Assembly: GCF_029633865.1 (NCBI RefSeq)
Contig: NC_079223.1
Coordinates: 8,523,432-8,587,431 of the forward strand
DNA from: Lampris incognitus
Taxonomy: Eukaryota; Chordata; Actinopteri; Lampriformes; Lampridae
DNA: 64,000 nt
Direction of reading: 5' to 3'
Part shown: in pieces, positions 44,161 through 55,924 of the stretch
Position numbering within the stretch: position 1 is the stretch's first letter
How the letters are laid out: the number at the start of each line of letters is the position of its first letter
Program-made: the position numbers and the translations under genes
The notes under the pieces: model-generated
The model's input: only the letters and a program-made list of their open reading frames with translations
Told to the model about the DNA's origin: nothing
Databases searched by the model: none

Positions 44161-47100
44161 TCAGATACAGTGCACGACGAGCACCGAGAGGGCCGAGCCC
44201 GAGGCCAGTCCTAAAGTGAGAAAGAAGGACATGACCACTCCCGTAGCCTCGGCCAGCTCCCGCGGCACCACCTTGGGCCCGTAGATCATGGGCAGGGTGC
44301 CCAGGTAGCCGTTGGAGAGGCCCAGCAGGCAGTTGAAGACCACGGGGTACAGATCGTGGTTGAAAAGCACGGTACGGACGTGGTCCCTTGGCTGGTAATT
44401 GCAGAACAAAAAAAGGGGCACGAGCACGGTGCGACAGAGCACCAGCGTGGGCAGCATCCGGCTGGTGGGGCCGGGCACCTGCAGCCAGGCCGTAGCCTGG
44501 CGCCCACAGTAGTCTGCAAAGTTGTACAGGAAAAAGCTGGTGAGGGGCACAAAGTAGGTGGTGGTCCAGGGGCTGCCGGTGTCCCTGTGCACCGACTGAA
44601 TGGCCGAGGAGACGGCGGGGAACACCGTGATGGAGACACAGAAGACGTAGAAGACGCAGAGGCCCAGCAGCCACGTCTTCCGGAGTATGGGCTGCAGCGG
44701 CGGGACAGTTCGCGCCGCCGCCTCCGGACCGGTATCGGATGCGCCGGCGCACGTCACTGCCAGCATGTAGTGTCTGAAAAGGGACACAGTGGAACTTGTT
44801 TTACAACTCTGCAAACGTTCTACAAATTACCGGACGGCTGGGATTTACATGTCCCACTTGCTGAACTTCAAAATACATCCGAAACAAAAGTTTTTCCGGA
44901 AGGAACCATATGGTGTGTAAGGGGAAACGGACTGTGAAGGGACTGGCTTCATTCCGGCGGGTTGAGAGAGAAACCTCCTCTCGGTTCTCCCGTTCGCCCG
45001 TCTCGATTCGTCTCTTTCCACTTTTAATTCGCAAATGGGATTACATGTGAAGTACGCGTCACTGACCACACGAGCAGCAACTTGTGAACAAACAACTACC
45101 TCATTACGGCGTCCAGCTGACGGAAAAGACTTGCTCGAACTGGCTGTCAGAAACGTTTTCGTGGGCAATTTTTACCAACGAAAAAACAACGTATGGCGGG
45201 AATATGGTGTCGCAACTAACTCGGCATTTGTTTTACGCCTTTTGGGACGCCGGCTGGCTGAGATATGCCCCATAAGGCCGTGCAGCTGGTGCAGAAAAGT
45301 CAATTCTTACTTACGCGGCGACAACTTATCCGATGGTGAACGTCCCTCCCCCCCCCCCCCCCCCCCCGTCTGCCGTTCCAGGACTTGAAGAACAAACACC
45401 GGAGATTTCCGCGAATAACCCGGGTTTAAGTTCACCCACAGCGAGAAAACATAGAAACAGCCCTTTAAAGACCGGGAGGGGGGGGGGAGGGGGGGGATAC
45501 TCGAGACATTTTTCCCTTATTCTGCGGGTTCGAAATAAAGACACTTGATTTGATTTGATTCGCTTGATAGCTGTGCCAGCGAGAGGAGAAAGAACATTGC
45601 GGCTCAACAAAACAAATAGAAAAGAGGAAATGGAGATGACGAGCGACGACCCGTGAATAACAGAATCTGAAGGACACCAGAAAAAAAAAGAAACGGGGCG
45701 GAAAATAAAGCGGCGTGTGGGGGTTTGGCGTGGACGTGTGTGTTTTGTTTGTGACTGGCTCTTCGAGGGGGGGGATTCTCGCTATATGATGTGTGTGTGT
45801 GTGTGTGTTTGTGTGTCATCTCGATGTGGTGTGTAATTCACATCAACTTCCCTGCGGTAAATGGTCTGCTTTTGTCCATCTAAGACACCCGGAGTTACGC
45901 GGATATGAAATGTCCTGTCCTCCTGCTCCCATCCAAGTACTAACCAGGCCCCACCCGGCTTAGCCTCCGAGATCGGAGGTGGTACGGTCGGGGTGGTACG
46001 GCCCTAAGCCCCTCTCCTCCTCTACATACTGGTGTGATGACTTACCGAGACCGTGCTTTGCTTTGAGCAGCTGAGACAAGATTATGTCTGGACATGGTCA
46101 GAGATGCGGACTCTGTGGCAGTGCCGGTGTGTTTATGCACCTGTGGCAACTCACTGATGTGTTATTGAGAATCGACAGACTAATCTTTTCCTTAATTTTC
46201 CCCCTTTTCTCCCCCCTCTGCCGATCCGGGGAGGGCTGCAGACTACCACATGCCTCCTCCCATACGTGTGGAGTCGCCGGCCGCTTCTTTTCACCCGACA
46301 GTGAGGAGTTTCACCAGGGGGAGGTAACGCGTGGGAGGATCATGCTATTCCCCCCCGAACAGGCGCCTCGACTGACTGACCAGAGGAGGCGCTAGCGCAG
46401 CGACCAGGACACATACCCACATCCGGCTCCCCACCCGGAGACATGGCCAGTTGTGTCTGTAGGGACGCCTGAACAAGCCGGAGGTAACACGGGGATTCGA
46501 ACCGGCGATCCCCGTGTTGGTAGGCAACGGAACAGACCGCCACACCACATCACCCGGGCGGCCATGGACAGAGGGTGTAGGTTGTTAAAGTGTCTCGGTG
46601 TCCACAAATATGAAGTTGTCAGTCAGGCGTAAAGGCCGAGGGCAGGGGGGGGGGGAGCGGGGGCTAACTGACGCACAGGGACCTGGAATAAAACACAAAT
46701 GTGGGACATTGTTATGCTGAAGGAAATATACCGAGTCCGCCACTGACCGTGAGTATTTCAGCTTGGACAGGAGAAGGTAGGCGACGATGCAGATGATTAT
46801 GAAGACGTCAGCTGTCAGGAAATAGGCGAGGGCGCTGTTGGTCACGTCGTCAGCCAACGCCAGGTCCACCATTGACGCCATCGCGCTCAGAGTGCCTCCC
46901 ATCGCCTGGCCTGGGACCAAAAACGGGGAGAATTGAAGAGGAGTGGCAAACACTTTTGTACGCTGGCCCCTTAACTAATCCCACTTTTTTGGATTCTTTC
47001 AACTTTTTCAATTAGAGACACAGAACAGCCTCCTACACAGTGGTCTTGATGTGACATTCAACCGCATGGCATTAGCTCCGCATATACACCTAGCTAGCAG

Positions 47101-50100
47101 CTAGCAGCTAGCATCCAATGCTCAACGGTGTGTCGGCAAATGGGGTAATTCCTGCAAACGGCAGCTATACTCACCAGAGACGCCCAGATCTGTGGACGCG
47201 TGGTTCCATGTGCATCCCTTGATAGTCATTACATCACAACGCCACTATCAAGGCTGGTGCTGCCCCCCCCCTCCCCCCCTTTCTCCCCAGTTGTAGCCGG
47301 CCAATTACCCCACGCTTCCGCACCGCCCCGGTCACTGCCCCACCCCCTCTGCCAATCCGGGGGAGGGCTGCAGACTACCACATGCCTCCTCCCATACATG
47401 TGGAGTCGCCAGCCGCTTCTTTTCACCTGACAGTGAGGAGTTTCACCAGGGGGACGTAGCACATGGGAGGATCACGCTATTCCCCATGGATCCCCCTCCC
47501 CCCCCGCACAGGCGCCCCGACCGACCACAGGAGGTGCTCGTGCAGCGACCAGGACACAGACCCACACCCGGAAACACACGGGAGTTCAAAGCATTTCTTC
47601 CACGTCACATGTCTCTGTGTGAATGGCCCCTAGCTGCACCATCAGCGGTGTTGAACAGAAGGTATAACGGCCTTCGAGATAATTGTTCACAAGAACTTTT
47701 TCGGTGCAAGATAAACTCGGCAAGCAGACGGGCCCGGCCGAGCTGGGGCCGGTACCTGTTATGAGGGCCTGGGAGATCTTCATGGGGAAGTGCCCGCTGA
47801 TCCCAAATACACTGCCGGTGAGGACGTTGGATGCTCCGCTCACAAGGGCCACACTGGCCAGGGTGGCGACGAAGAACTGAGTCCTGCAGGTCGACATGTC
47901 CACCTTCACCAGCACTGTGGTCACCACAAACACCAGCAGGATCAAGACCAGCGAGGAGAGGATCCGTACATTCGAAGACAATCTGCCAACACACACACAT
48001 ATATATATTTTTTTTTTGTGTGGATTTTTTCCCCCTTTTTCTCCCCAATTGTATCCGGCCCATTACCCCACTCTTCCGAGCCGTCCCGGTCGCCGCCCCA
48101 CCCTCCCTCTGCCGATCCGGGGAGGGCTGCAGACTACCACATGCCTCCTCCGATACATGTGGAGTCGCCAGCCGCTTCTTTTCACCTGACAGTGAGGAGT
48201 TTCGCCAAGGGGGACGTAGCACGTGGGAGGATCACGCTATTCCTCCCAGTTCCCCCTCCCCCCCGAACAGGTGTCCTGACCGACCAGAGGAGGCGCTAGT
48301 GCAGCGACCAGGACACACACCCACGTCCGGCTTCCCACCCGCAGACACGGCCAATTGTGTCTGCAGGGACGCCCGACCGGAGGTAACACGGGGATTCGAG
48401 CCGCCGAGCCCCGTGTTGCTAGGCAACGGAATAGACCGCCACGCCACCCGGACGCCCCACACGCCTATATATTTAGCACAGGTTTACGTGCAGGGGCATG
48501 CACACACAAACGTTACCCTTCGTGAGTTAGAGGCTACACTGTGAACACCAACACAATGGAAGAAAGTGAGGAATGTAGCAAAGACGCGACACTCGGCGTA
48601 ACCATGACAACAGGTGGGAAGGTGCCGATGGAGGATGCATGCATATATATATAGGTTGTTCGTTATCCATACAAGCTACAGTACAGCTTGTTGTGTCGAG
48701 TGAGGTACCCTCAAAATAACAGATCCTTAGAGTGAGTGGACAGATCCTCCAGGTGACCTCAGACACACGCAGGATAGGTCAAGGGTCAGAACAAGTATAA
48801 GGGTGCACAAGGCCAGGTTTCAAATAAATCTAACTCATCCATCCACCCATTATCTGAGCCGCTTATCCTGCTCTCAGGGTCGCGGGGATGCTGGAGTCTG
48901 TCCCAGCAGTCATTGGGACTCATTCATCATGAAATTATTTTACATCCTTCTCCTGACGTGAGGCCTCGGTGACAGAACAAGCGAGGCTTTGTGCACACAG
49001 AAGGACGTCTAACAGCGAATGACATGATGGTGAATGATGAAAAAGAAATCATAAGGATGATAGGGAAAGGAGTGATGTGTGTGTGTGTGTGTGTGTGTGT
49101 GAAAACCAACTTGTTAACTAGGAGGTAGTTGAGTACCAGACACAGCACAGAAGGCACCGTAGAGGCAATAGCCAGGTAACTCTCGAAGTAGTCCTGAAAA
49201 TAATGGCAGAAATGACAGAGTTATTCTTTTTACAAGGTGCTTGAACGCAGACACACACACACACACACACACACACAGAGGAAGTGAGACGAAGGGGAGA
49301 ATCTAAAACAACCTGCACTTGTCTTGCACTTTCACTGCTGGGGTCAAATGTCACGTCTCTATTTAAATCGCCAGTTCAGGAACCCTCTGACACCTGATTT
49401 ATCTGCTAGTCGGTTTAGTAGGTGTTAGATGACTCTGCCGGTGGTTCCCCATCTGAGCACCTTTATGTGACTGTAAAACGTGTAAAACGTGACCCTGTGG
49501 CCTCACTGAAAAGACACACAGTCTGTCCAGCAGCTCCACACCTCTCCTTAAGAAGTTAGCATAAAACCCCACACGTACCGCAGGAGGCGTGTGGTAGTCT
49601 GCAGCCCTCCCCGCATCGGCAGAGGGGGTGGAGCGGAGACCGGGGCGGCTCGGGAGTGTGGGGTAATTGGGGAGAAAAAAAGGGGGGGAAATCCCCCCCC
49701 CCAAAAAAAAACAACCTAAGATGGACTTGGCACCAAAATATTTGGTGCACGGCCTTTGAGTCTCGCCTCCTGAAACAAGCCCTCCGCTCTCAGCTCGTGA
49801 CAGGATGCTGAGCCCCGGCAGGACAAAGAGGCCATATAAAGAGAACATCAAGGGCCACATCACAAGGTTTGGCATCGACCTTAACACCTGTGAACAAGCA
49901 GCAAAACCCAGGGAGGCCTGGAGACTGGCTGTCTGCGAGGGTGCCGGGCGCCACAAACCGTGACCGCCGCTGTGCCGCTGAAAACAAGGCCAGACTCAGA
50001 AAGGCCCGAGTCACGTCCTCAACCACTTCTTCACACCCTTGCCCACATCGCCACAAAACATGGGGCTCCAGGATCAGCCTCTATGCCCACCTGAAGACCC

Positions 50101-52833
50101 ACACGGACCTAGGAGGACGGTCATACTCGACCCCGTTTTGATCGCTGATGATGATGCACCACATTTATGCTGCTTTCTTGTATTGTGCACATTTCTTAAT
50201 AAATACTGTACAAGCTGAAGTGCTGCGGTGAAATGGAGAGACTCCTGCTTCAACTTCCTCAGTGTGTTCACCAACGATGACCTCACCTAGTCCAGCCAAA
50301 CGGACTCAGCGGTAAAAACCTGCCCAAAAACACCTGTACTTCCTGAGGAGACCTAAGAGGTTTGGCACATCTGCCAAAACTCTCACCAGCTTCTGTGGGT
50401 GCACCATTTAGAGCATCCTCTCTAGCTGCATTACTGTCTAGTACAGCAGGCAGAGCGCATCATTGGCTGGCACCTCTGCTCCAAGCAAGGCATCTACCAG
50501 TGACGGCTGGTGCTAAAAATTTGGGGGGGGGGGCAATTTACGCAGCACACCTGAAAGCTGCTTTATTCTCCACACAGTCACAGAGTTATCAATAAGGACA
50601 ATGTGGCCTATAGATGTTATCAGGGCTCGTAGATGGTGGATGATTGACAGTCGAGACGAGGCGTGGTGGTGGGTGCAAACATGATTGACAGCCACGAGAA
50701 TTGTCTAATCACATCAGATCAAAAAACATTAAAACAATACCGATTCGCTGCCGACAAAAGTGGGAGTGTCTGGGGCAGCACAGAACTGCGCCCCCCTGGA
50801 AAATCTGGAGAAACCAATCAGACAGCAGCCTCAGGTCACCTGCTCGCCACAAGTTTGAGGGCTCACATAAGGTAAGGTTTGGCCGGCGCCCCTCACCCAG
50901 GACGTACATGTAGAAATCAGCCAAATACCATTTGAACCAGTATGTAATGGTGCGGACAGGCGCTCACAGACTGAAAAACACTTTCATGTCATCATTACCT
51001 GCATCACACAACTACATTATATTTAACACGTTTAAGCAGATTTTCATCTCTTGATGTTTGAAGGGGGGCGGCGCCCCAGCGCCCTGTACTGCCCAGCCGC
51101 CGCTGGCATCCTACCACACACCGTGCCTTAGCAAAGCAAGGACAATCCCAAAAGACTACAGCCACCCAGGCTGTGGACCGCTCACACGGCTGCCGTCTGG
51201 TTACGGAAGCATCCGGGCACAGACAAGCAGACCCAGAAACAGCTCTTCCCCCCCAGGCCACCGGGCTTCTCGACCAGCAACATTAACCTCAGAGACCTCA
51301 GTCACCTCAACGTATTCTCTGGCCACTTTCTGTCGCCCCTCAATGTACAGCGCCACAATCTAACGTACATATTAATCAGCACTCCTACACTTCATGTTTA
51401 AAATATCTAGCACTCTTATTCTTATCGTCCATATTCTCCATCTTCACAGTCTGGAACTGCTGCTGTCCTGTTTTCTGTTGTGTAATTCTTTGCCCTTATT
51501 CGTGAGTCTTTTTAAACGACTTAACATTTTTTCCACGCCTGCTACATAGTTGTTGCTCGCCACGTCTTAAGGATGTCATCGTTAGAACGACCCCGTGTTG
51601 TACCTCCGCACTTCATAAATGAAACACTTTCTCGGACCTTTTGTCGCCGACAGTAGGAAAGGTTTCACGTCAAGGAAAGGACGAGCCTGGAGTAAAGTAC
51701 ATCGTACGTGGAAGTCTGACGTCTCTCTGACAAGACAAAACTGGCATCCTTCACAGCATGTGTTGACAGTACGCTACTTTATGGGTCGGAGACGCGGACC
51801 ACGAGGAAAGGTCTTCGGGCGAGACTTGACGGAACCTGCACGCGCCTCCTTATGGGAGTGGAGAGCATCTCCTGGCGGGAGCACAAACCCAAAGCTGAAA
51901 TCTACAGCCACGCACCACCTGTCTCAACCACGACGGCTGCCACCGAGGACAGCAGGTTCTGCAGGACATCGCTACAGAGCGGACGATCGGATTATGTCCG
52001 GCGTTGTCTGTACGCGTCTCCCACGTCCTCACGGAGGAAGGCGACCTCTCAGCCACACAGACTGTAGGTCAAGAGACGCCCAAATAAACGTTCAAGACCC
52101 ACCACACCAAATGGGAAACAGAGAATAGTGGCGTAACGTTGTGAATGCATGCTCGACTGCGGTCGAAGGATGAGGATGATGATTAATAATTTAATATTTT
52201 TTCCATGCCTGCTACGTAGTTGTTGCTCGCCACGTCTTCAGAATTCCCCTGTTGGAATGACCCTGTGTTATACGTTGCACTCAATAAACAAAACCCTTTG
52301 ACTGACTTTAACAAAGGGCTAAAAATACTTTGGATGTCATTAACATGCTAGCGCTGGCCTGGCCTGGCCTGGCCTGGCCTGGCCTTGCCTGGGATGGGAT
52401 GGGACGGTTAGGTGGTAAGTGATTAAGTTGTGGCTGGACAATACTGGCCTCTTTTAACCTCACAGCTACATGGCTGTGTACACCCCTTTCTTCTCTTTTA
52501 GGTTACTATGTTTAAACCAGCCAGTCAGCGTCTCTAATTGAGTAATTATGTTGCCACGGCTCTCTCGGAGACATGAAAAGACACACAGTGTTCTCGGTGG
52601 TCATGGGATCACCAGTCGCTAGAAATGCTTGCAAGATGGCACATAAATGCGACATATACACGCACATGTACACACAGCCAAGACTTCACACTTGAGCATG
52701 CACACACACACACATGCATGCATGCACACACACATGCATGCATGCACACACACATGCATGCATGCACACACACATGCATGCACACACACATGCATGCACA
52801 CACACATGCATGCATGCATGCATGCATGCACAG

Positions 52834-52911
<78 letters not shown>

Positions 52912-53258
52912 CTGCTCTGTCTACTTTTCCTCCCACTCACACCGAGGTCTGAGCGGAGCTCCTCGCGGCTGGTGTGGTCAGTATTGTTGCTCAGTTTGTA
53001 GAGCCAGTAGTGTTTGGCGGTGATGAAGAAGTTCCAGGGCAGCAGAGAGCCGATGCCCATCAGGAAGAAGATGATGTACACCAGGCTGTAGGAGTCTTTT
53101 GGACTGTGGCGTACGACCGGGAGCGGCGTCGTGGAACGTTTGGGCAGGAGCGGGGCCTGGTCCTCACTCTCCCCATCCTCAAAGAGGCCGCGGTTGGCAG
53201 GGACAGCAGACACGTACCTGGCGTTGACGCTGGGCTGCAGGGGCTCTATGCCATCCAT
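44161..53258 (-). CDS. slc29a3: Equilibrative nucleoside transporter 3 (ENT3); 5 coding exons
   Basis: Proton-coupled nucleoside exporter of late endosomes, lysosomes and mitochondria (known role). Coding exons in transcript order: 53258-52941 (its acceptor puts the exon start at 53266), 49193-49111, 47982-47756, 46910-46748, 44773-44161. Junctions are GT-AG and the frame is kept, giving 467 residues (human 475). The cytosolic N-terminus carries an acidic dileucine signal (EDQAPLLPK), the family's lysosome-sorting motif. TM1 has the ENT signature [17 protein letters not shown]. Later segments match ENT3 closely: [58 protein letters not shown] and [15 protein letters not shown]. The large last exon holds the C-terminal half of the 11-TM fold. 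Introns are rich in SINEs and CA repeats. It converges on psap; the two are neighbours on human chromosome 10 too. Confidence 0.96.
44780..45900. other. slc29a3 last intron, no gene seen
   Basis: Contains C and G homopolymer runs (45340-45367 and 45477-45497) and a GT repeat near 45790; nothing else supported. Confidence 0.5.
45926..46010 (-). pseudogene. 5S rRNA-derived fragment
   Basis: The minus strand reads GGCTTAGGGCCGTACCACCC near its start and GGCCTGGTTAGTACTTGGAT near its end, matching vertebrate 5S rRNA, with a shortened and altered middle. It could be a 5S pseudogene or the head of a 5S-derived (SINE3-type) SINE. It lies in the last slc29a3 intron. Confidence 0.65.
46178..46560 (-). 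mobile_element. SINE family 2, slc29a3 last intron
   Basis: Near-full-length copy read on the minus strand; it retains the tRNA-like head (GGTTCGAATCCCCGTGTTAC) at its right end. Confidence 0.82.
47262..47590 (-). mobile_element. SINE family 2, slc29a3 intron
   Basis: A copy lacking part of the tRNA-like head. It lies between the exons at 46748-46910 and 47756-47982. Confidence 0.78.
48012..48460 (-). mobile_element. SINE family 2 directly upstream of an slc29a3 exon
   Basis: A full-length minus-strand copy, so its tail points toward the exon at 47982-47756. Its end is about 30 bp from the splice acceptor, separated only by an A-rich and TG-repeat stretch. Confidence 0.82.
48837..48915 (-). 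mobile_element. SINE family 1, tail fragment in an slc29a3 intron
   Basis: Only the (TGGA)n end and about 60 bp of the adjoining body remain. Confidence 0.7.
49565..49690 (+). mobile_element. SINE family 2, 3' fragment
   Basis: It contains only the distal body (GTGTGGTAGTCTGCAGCCCT to GGGGAGAAAA). Confidence 0.7.
49740..50150 (+). mobile_element. LINE ORF2 C-terminal fragment with a C2H2 knuckle
   Basis: A C-terminal segment [21 protein letters not shown] (CPH, then [14 protein letters not shown]) follows the arginine-rich tail usual in fish LINE ORF2 ends. The upstream frame is broken. Confidence 0.55.
50210..51360 (+). mobile_element. Rex1/CR1-like LINE C-terminal fragment, split by a MITE
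   Basis: Left of the MITE, shifted frames read [21 protein letters not shown]; right of it, [20 protein letters not shown] and LLPSG-like [18 protein letters not shown]. These are the closing motifs of Rex1/CR1-type fish LINE ORF2. Confidence 0.65.
50498..51105. mobile_element. 608-bp hAT-type MITE inserted in a LINE fragment
   Basis: Ends CAGTGACGGCTGG and CAGCCGCCGCTG are inverted; the flanks GCATCTAC and GCATCCTAC suggest a target duplication with one slipped base. LINE coding sequence resumes on its far side. Confidence 0.75.
51690..52160 (+). mobile_element. LINE reverse transcriptase C-terminal fragment
   Basis: Frames show [20 protein letters not shown] and [11 protein letters not shown], typical of the region after the RT domain (LLYGSE.WT, then WREH). 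The clade cannot be fixed from this fragment. Confidence 0.6.
52330..52400. repeat. (CCTGG)n minisatellite in an slc29a3 intron
   Basis: Five or more CCTGG units, then GGATG units. Confidence 0.85.
52690..52911. repeat. ACACATGCATGC-type and (CA)n repeats next to slc29a3 exon
   Basis: Alternating CACACACATGCATGCATG units to about 52830, then a pure CA run of about 74 bp ending at 52911, 24 bp from the donor hexamer at 52940-52935. On the transcript it is a (TG)n tract. Confidence 0.95.
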
Positions 53259-53269
53259 CACCGCGGCTG

Positions 53270-54540
53270 GAAAACAGGACCAGTGACGCACGAAATGAAG
53301 GAAAAGAGGAGGGAAAGTGGGAGAGTGAGGTAGCGTGACCTGGGAGAGGAAGGGGACAGGCTGGAGGAGAGGAGAAGGATGTGTGGAAGACAAAGCGAAT
53401 AAAAAACAAAGAATGAATGTGTGGGATAAAAAAAATAAAAATAAATCAAGACCTCATGGAAATGTAATATAACAAGCATGTTCCAACTGCACCTACAGTA
53501 CGGATACTTACTTCTTTCTAGCTGTGCTTGCTGAGAGCAGATAAATCGGGTTCCGCCATCGTTACGAGGCCATGGTGCCCAAAGGTCTCCGTGATGTTCC
53601 TGAGAGAGGACCAGGGAATCTGAAGTGTTGAACAGCAGTCAAAGTCAGGCCTACAAGTTTCAATGCGAGAGGAGGTTGCTCGCCCGACATCAGAGACAAA
53701 GATTCAACAACCCTCTGCGCCTATTATTGTTTATGATCGCATGATCCACAGTGATTCCGGAAATCAAATTGGGGTGTGATTCATAGAGCACAAAGCCGGC
53801 CATTTCCTGTCTGATCAGCATGAAGGCGATGTCACAGTCTTGCGGTTAAGCGCTTGCTCAACAGAGGAAAAGGAGCAAAAACAAACTATGTCCGCCTATG
53901 GGTTCCAGTTGTGCTGGATTGCAAAGTCAGCACCTCGTCCCTCCTTGCGCTGCAGGCGACTAATTGACAGCAGTGTAAACATGAACACAATGTTCCCAAA
54001 GAGCTGCAGCCTCCACAGACAGTGGGATGAGAAATTCTACTGAAACCAAACCTCTCAGCATGCTGTCAAGTCAGCCACACCTTTGTCCTTGAGGAAGGCG
54101 GCGTGTCAACCTCACCAACGCTTCCAGCTAATTAAAAGGGGACTGATGGGGATTAATTACTGATCAATAACTTCTAATACACTATTCTGACCCATCTGCA
54201 ACGCTTTGCTCTTGATGCATGGTCCAACAGTCACGAGGCACGCCAAGAGTCAGCAAGATTGCACCAGCACTTCTTGCACAGCACGAGTCGCGCTCCCCCT
54301 TTGGGGAAGTCGAGGATGCCGCCCTGAGTGACAGCTGTGGGGAGCTGATCTCTCATCCCGAGCAAACAACCCGGTGCCCAAGAGGAAGCAGAACTCACTC
54401 GAGGCACGCGCAACCCTCGGGAGGTCCGCACGCTCTCAAAAGCCACGCGACAAGAAAGTGTACCCCCCCCCCTTGCCTCCAAGTTGTCGACTTGTGTCAT
54501 CGTTCACAAGATAACGACCCACAACCCCAGCGCGCTGACG
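53270..54540. other. Inferred slc29a3 first intron
   Basis: Lies between the first coding exon and the putative 5' UTR exon. No coding or classified repeat was recognised. Confidence 0.45.
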
Positions 54541-54543
54541 TGT

Positions 54544-54715
54544 TGTAGCGAATTCGGGGGGGGACAACGTAACCACGGGAAGTGCCGCGGCCGGGACGCG
54601 AACCCGTACGACCCGCACCGCCCGCACCGCAGGAGGCATCGCTAACCGCTCGACTAGAGGGTCAGACCCGCCAGCCGGCGGCCAGCGTGTCTCCTTATCC
54701 ACGCACGCTGCAGTA
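54544..54715 (-). mobile_element. Solo tRNA-like LTR, second subfamily
   Basis: It shares the TGTAGCGAATTCGG end, the box B-like GGTTCGCGTCCC and the box A-like TAGTCGAGCGGTTAGCG with copies at 41289 and 57971. It sits next to the inferred slc29a3 first exon. No target duplication was recognised. Confidence 0.65.
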
Positions 54716-54800
54716 TTCAAGCTGAAAGTCCCCCCGGTTATGTTCACAGTAACAACGTGAAAGAAAGAGGAATCAGCAAGTCTCGTAATCTCCGATTACC

Positions 54801-54960
54801 TGGCCGCGGTTTCTGCTCCTTCTCCGCCGCGGTCCGGGTGTGAGAAGCCAAGGTTCACGTCTCACGGAGCGAGTCGCGCCTGCTGCACCCCGGCCCTCCG
54901 CCGCAGTAAACAAGCCCCTCACGGCGTGAAGCGGCCCGACACTTCCGGCGGCAGGAAGGT
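54801..54960 (-). other. slc29a3: Probable non-coding first exon and promoter of slc29a3
   Basis: The first coding exon has a splice acceptor 8 bp before its ATG (53266/53267), so an upstream 5' UTR exon must exist. The nearest GC-rich candidate on the minus strand ends in CAG|gtaatc at 54800/54799 and has ETS-like ACTTCCGG upstream. Its 5' limit is a guess, and no transcript evidence is available. Confidence 0.4.
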
Positions 54961-55250
54961 TCCGCCTCCCCCTCGCCTAGCCTAGCCTAGCCTAGCCACC
55001 AAGGGGGGCAAGATTCTGCGGGGAGTCGGAAAATTCTACAACGCGTGTAAGCTCTTTTCAAAATAAAGGCCCTCCGCCGCAGTAAACAAGCCCCTCACGG
55101 CGTGAAGCGGCCCGACACTTCCGGTGGCAGGAAGGTTCCGCCTCCCCTCGCCTAGCCTAGCCTAGCCTAGCCTAACCTAACCAAGGGGGGCAAGATTCTG
55201 CGGGGAGTCGGAAAATTCTACAACGCGCGTAAGCTCTTTTCAAAATAAAG
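54893..55250. repeat. Tandem duplication of a 176-bp promoter-like segment
   Basis: A segment starting CCCTCCGCCGCAGTAAAC at 54894 recurs at 55070, period 176 bp. The second copy runs to about 55250 and is nearly identical. Each copy holds an ACTTCCGG ETS-type site and a short CCTAG(CCTAG)n tract that differs in copy number. It lies immediately upstream of the inferred slc29a3 first exon. Confidence 0.88.
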
Positions 55251-55259
55251 GTGCGCGTT

Positions 55260-55920
55260 TACAGCCGGCGTTTCCGTTTAGGAAGCACGAAACAGCGATT
55301 ATAAACCGCGCCGAGATGCATTTTATAATAATTGCGCTTTAAATAAAATGATAACGGTTATTAACTTTCGATGCCCGATGAGAGCATTTGAAGCGATGTT
55401 ACGTCCGGGATTGTAATGGTTGCAACGCTTTTAAGATGCCATTCGGTCCGGCTATAACGCTCTATAACACACTTATGATGCAGCAAAACGGTCAGGCTGT
55501 TTCGGTGGGCTACGTTTCTAAACTAAAATAAAAAATGTGCTTAAAAGATGCCAGATTAAAACTGCACAAGGGAGTGTTTTATAGTAAACTATTACCTTTA
55601 AACTGCTGCTGAAAAGCCCTACCCAGGCCCCGATGGGGGAAAAAAACAAAAACCGGTCGCATGGATCTGTCGATTTGTTTTTTTTAAATGGATTTGTCGA
55701 TTTGCGTTTGTTCCCGTGCTTTTCCGCGAAAGCCCCACTGTGCACAGGAAATGACGTATCCCGAGTCCGCGTGGCGTTTAAATCTCGGCCAAGGGTTAAT
55801 TTCCAGCAATTGCCCGTTATCTCCAACACACAGTGCCAGAGGCGAAATTAGGTTTTCCGGTTATTCTGGTAATAACAACAAATCTATAACTGTGTTCCCA
55901 CATTACCATATGTGATTTCA
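55260..55920. other. Intergenic, no gene seen
   Basis: No recognisable exon or repeat; lies between the promoter duplication and an L1 tail. Confidence 0.45.
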
Positions 55921-55924
55921 TGTC

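Noticed and set aside
44356-44937. 193-codon plus-strand open frame
   Set aside because: Antisense to the large last exon of slc29a3, whose minus-strand protein matches ENT3 throughout.
47605-48544. Frames of 97-237 codons on both strands
   Set aside because: They run through SINE sequence and across the slc29a3 exon in the wrong frame.
52609-53023. Cys/Val- and His/Thr-repeat open frames
   Set aside because: Translations of the CA/TGCATG microsatellite; only the frame of the slc29a3 exon at 52941-53258 is coding.
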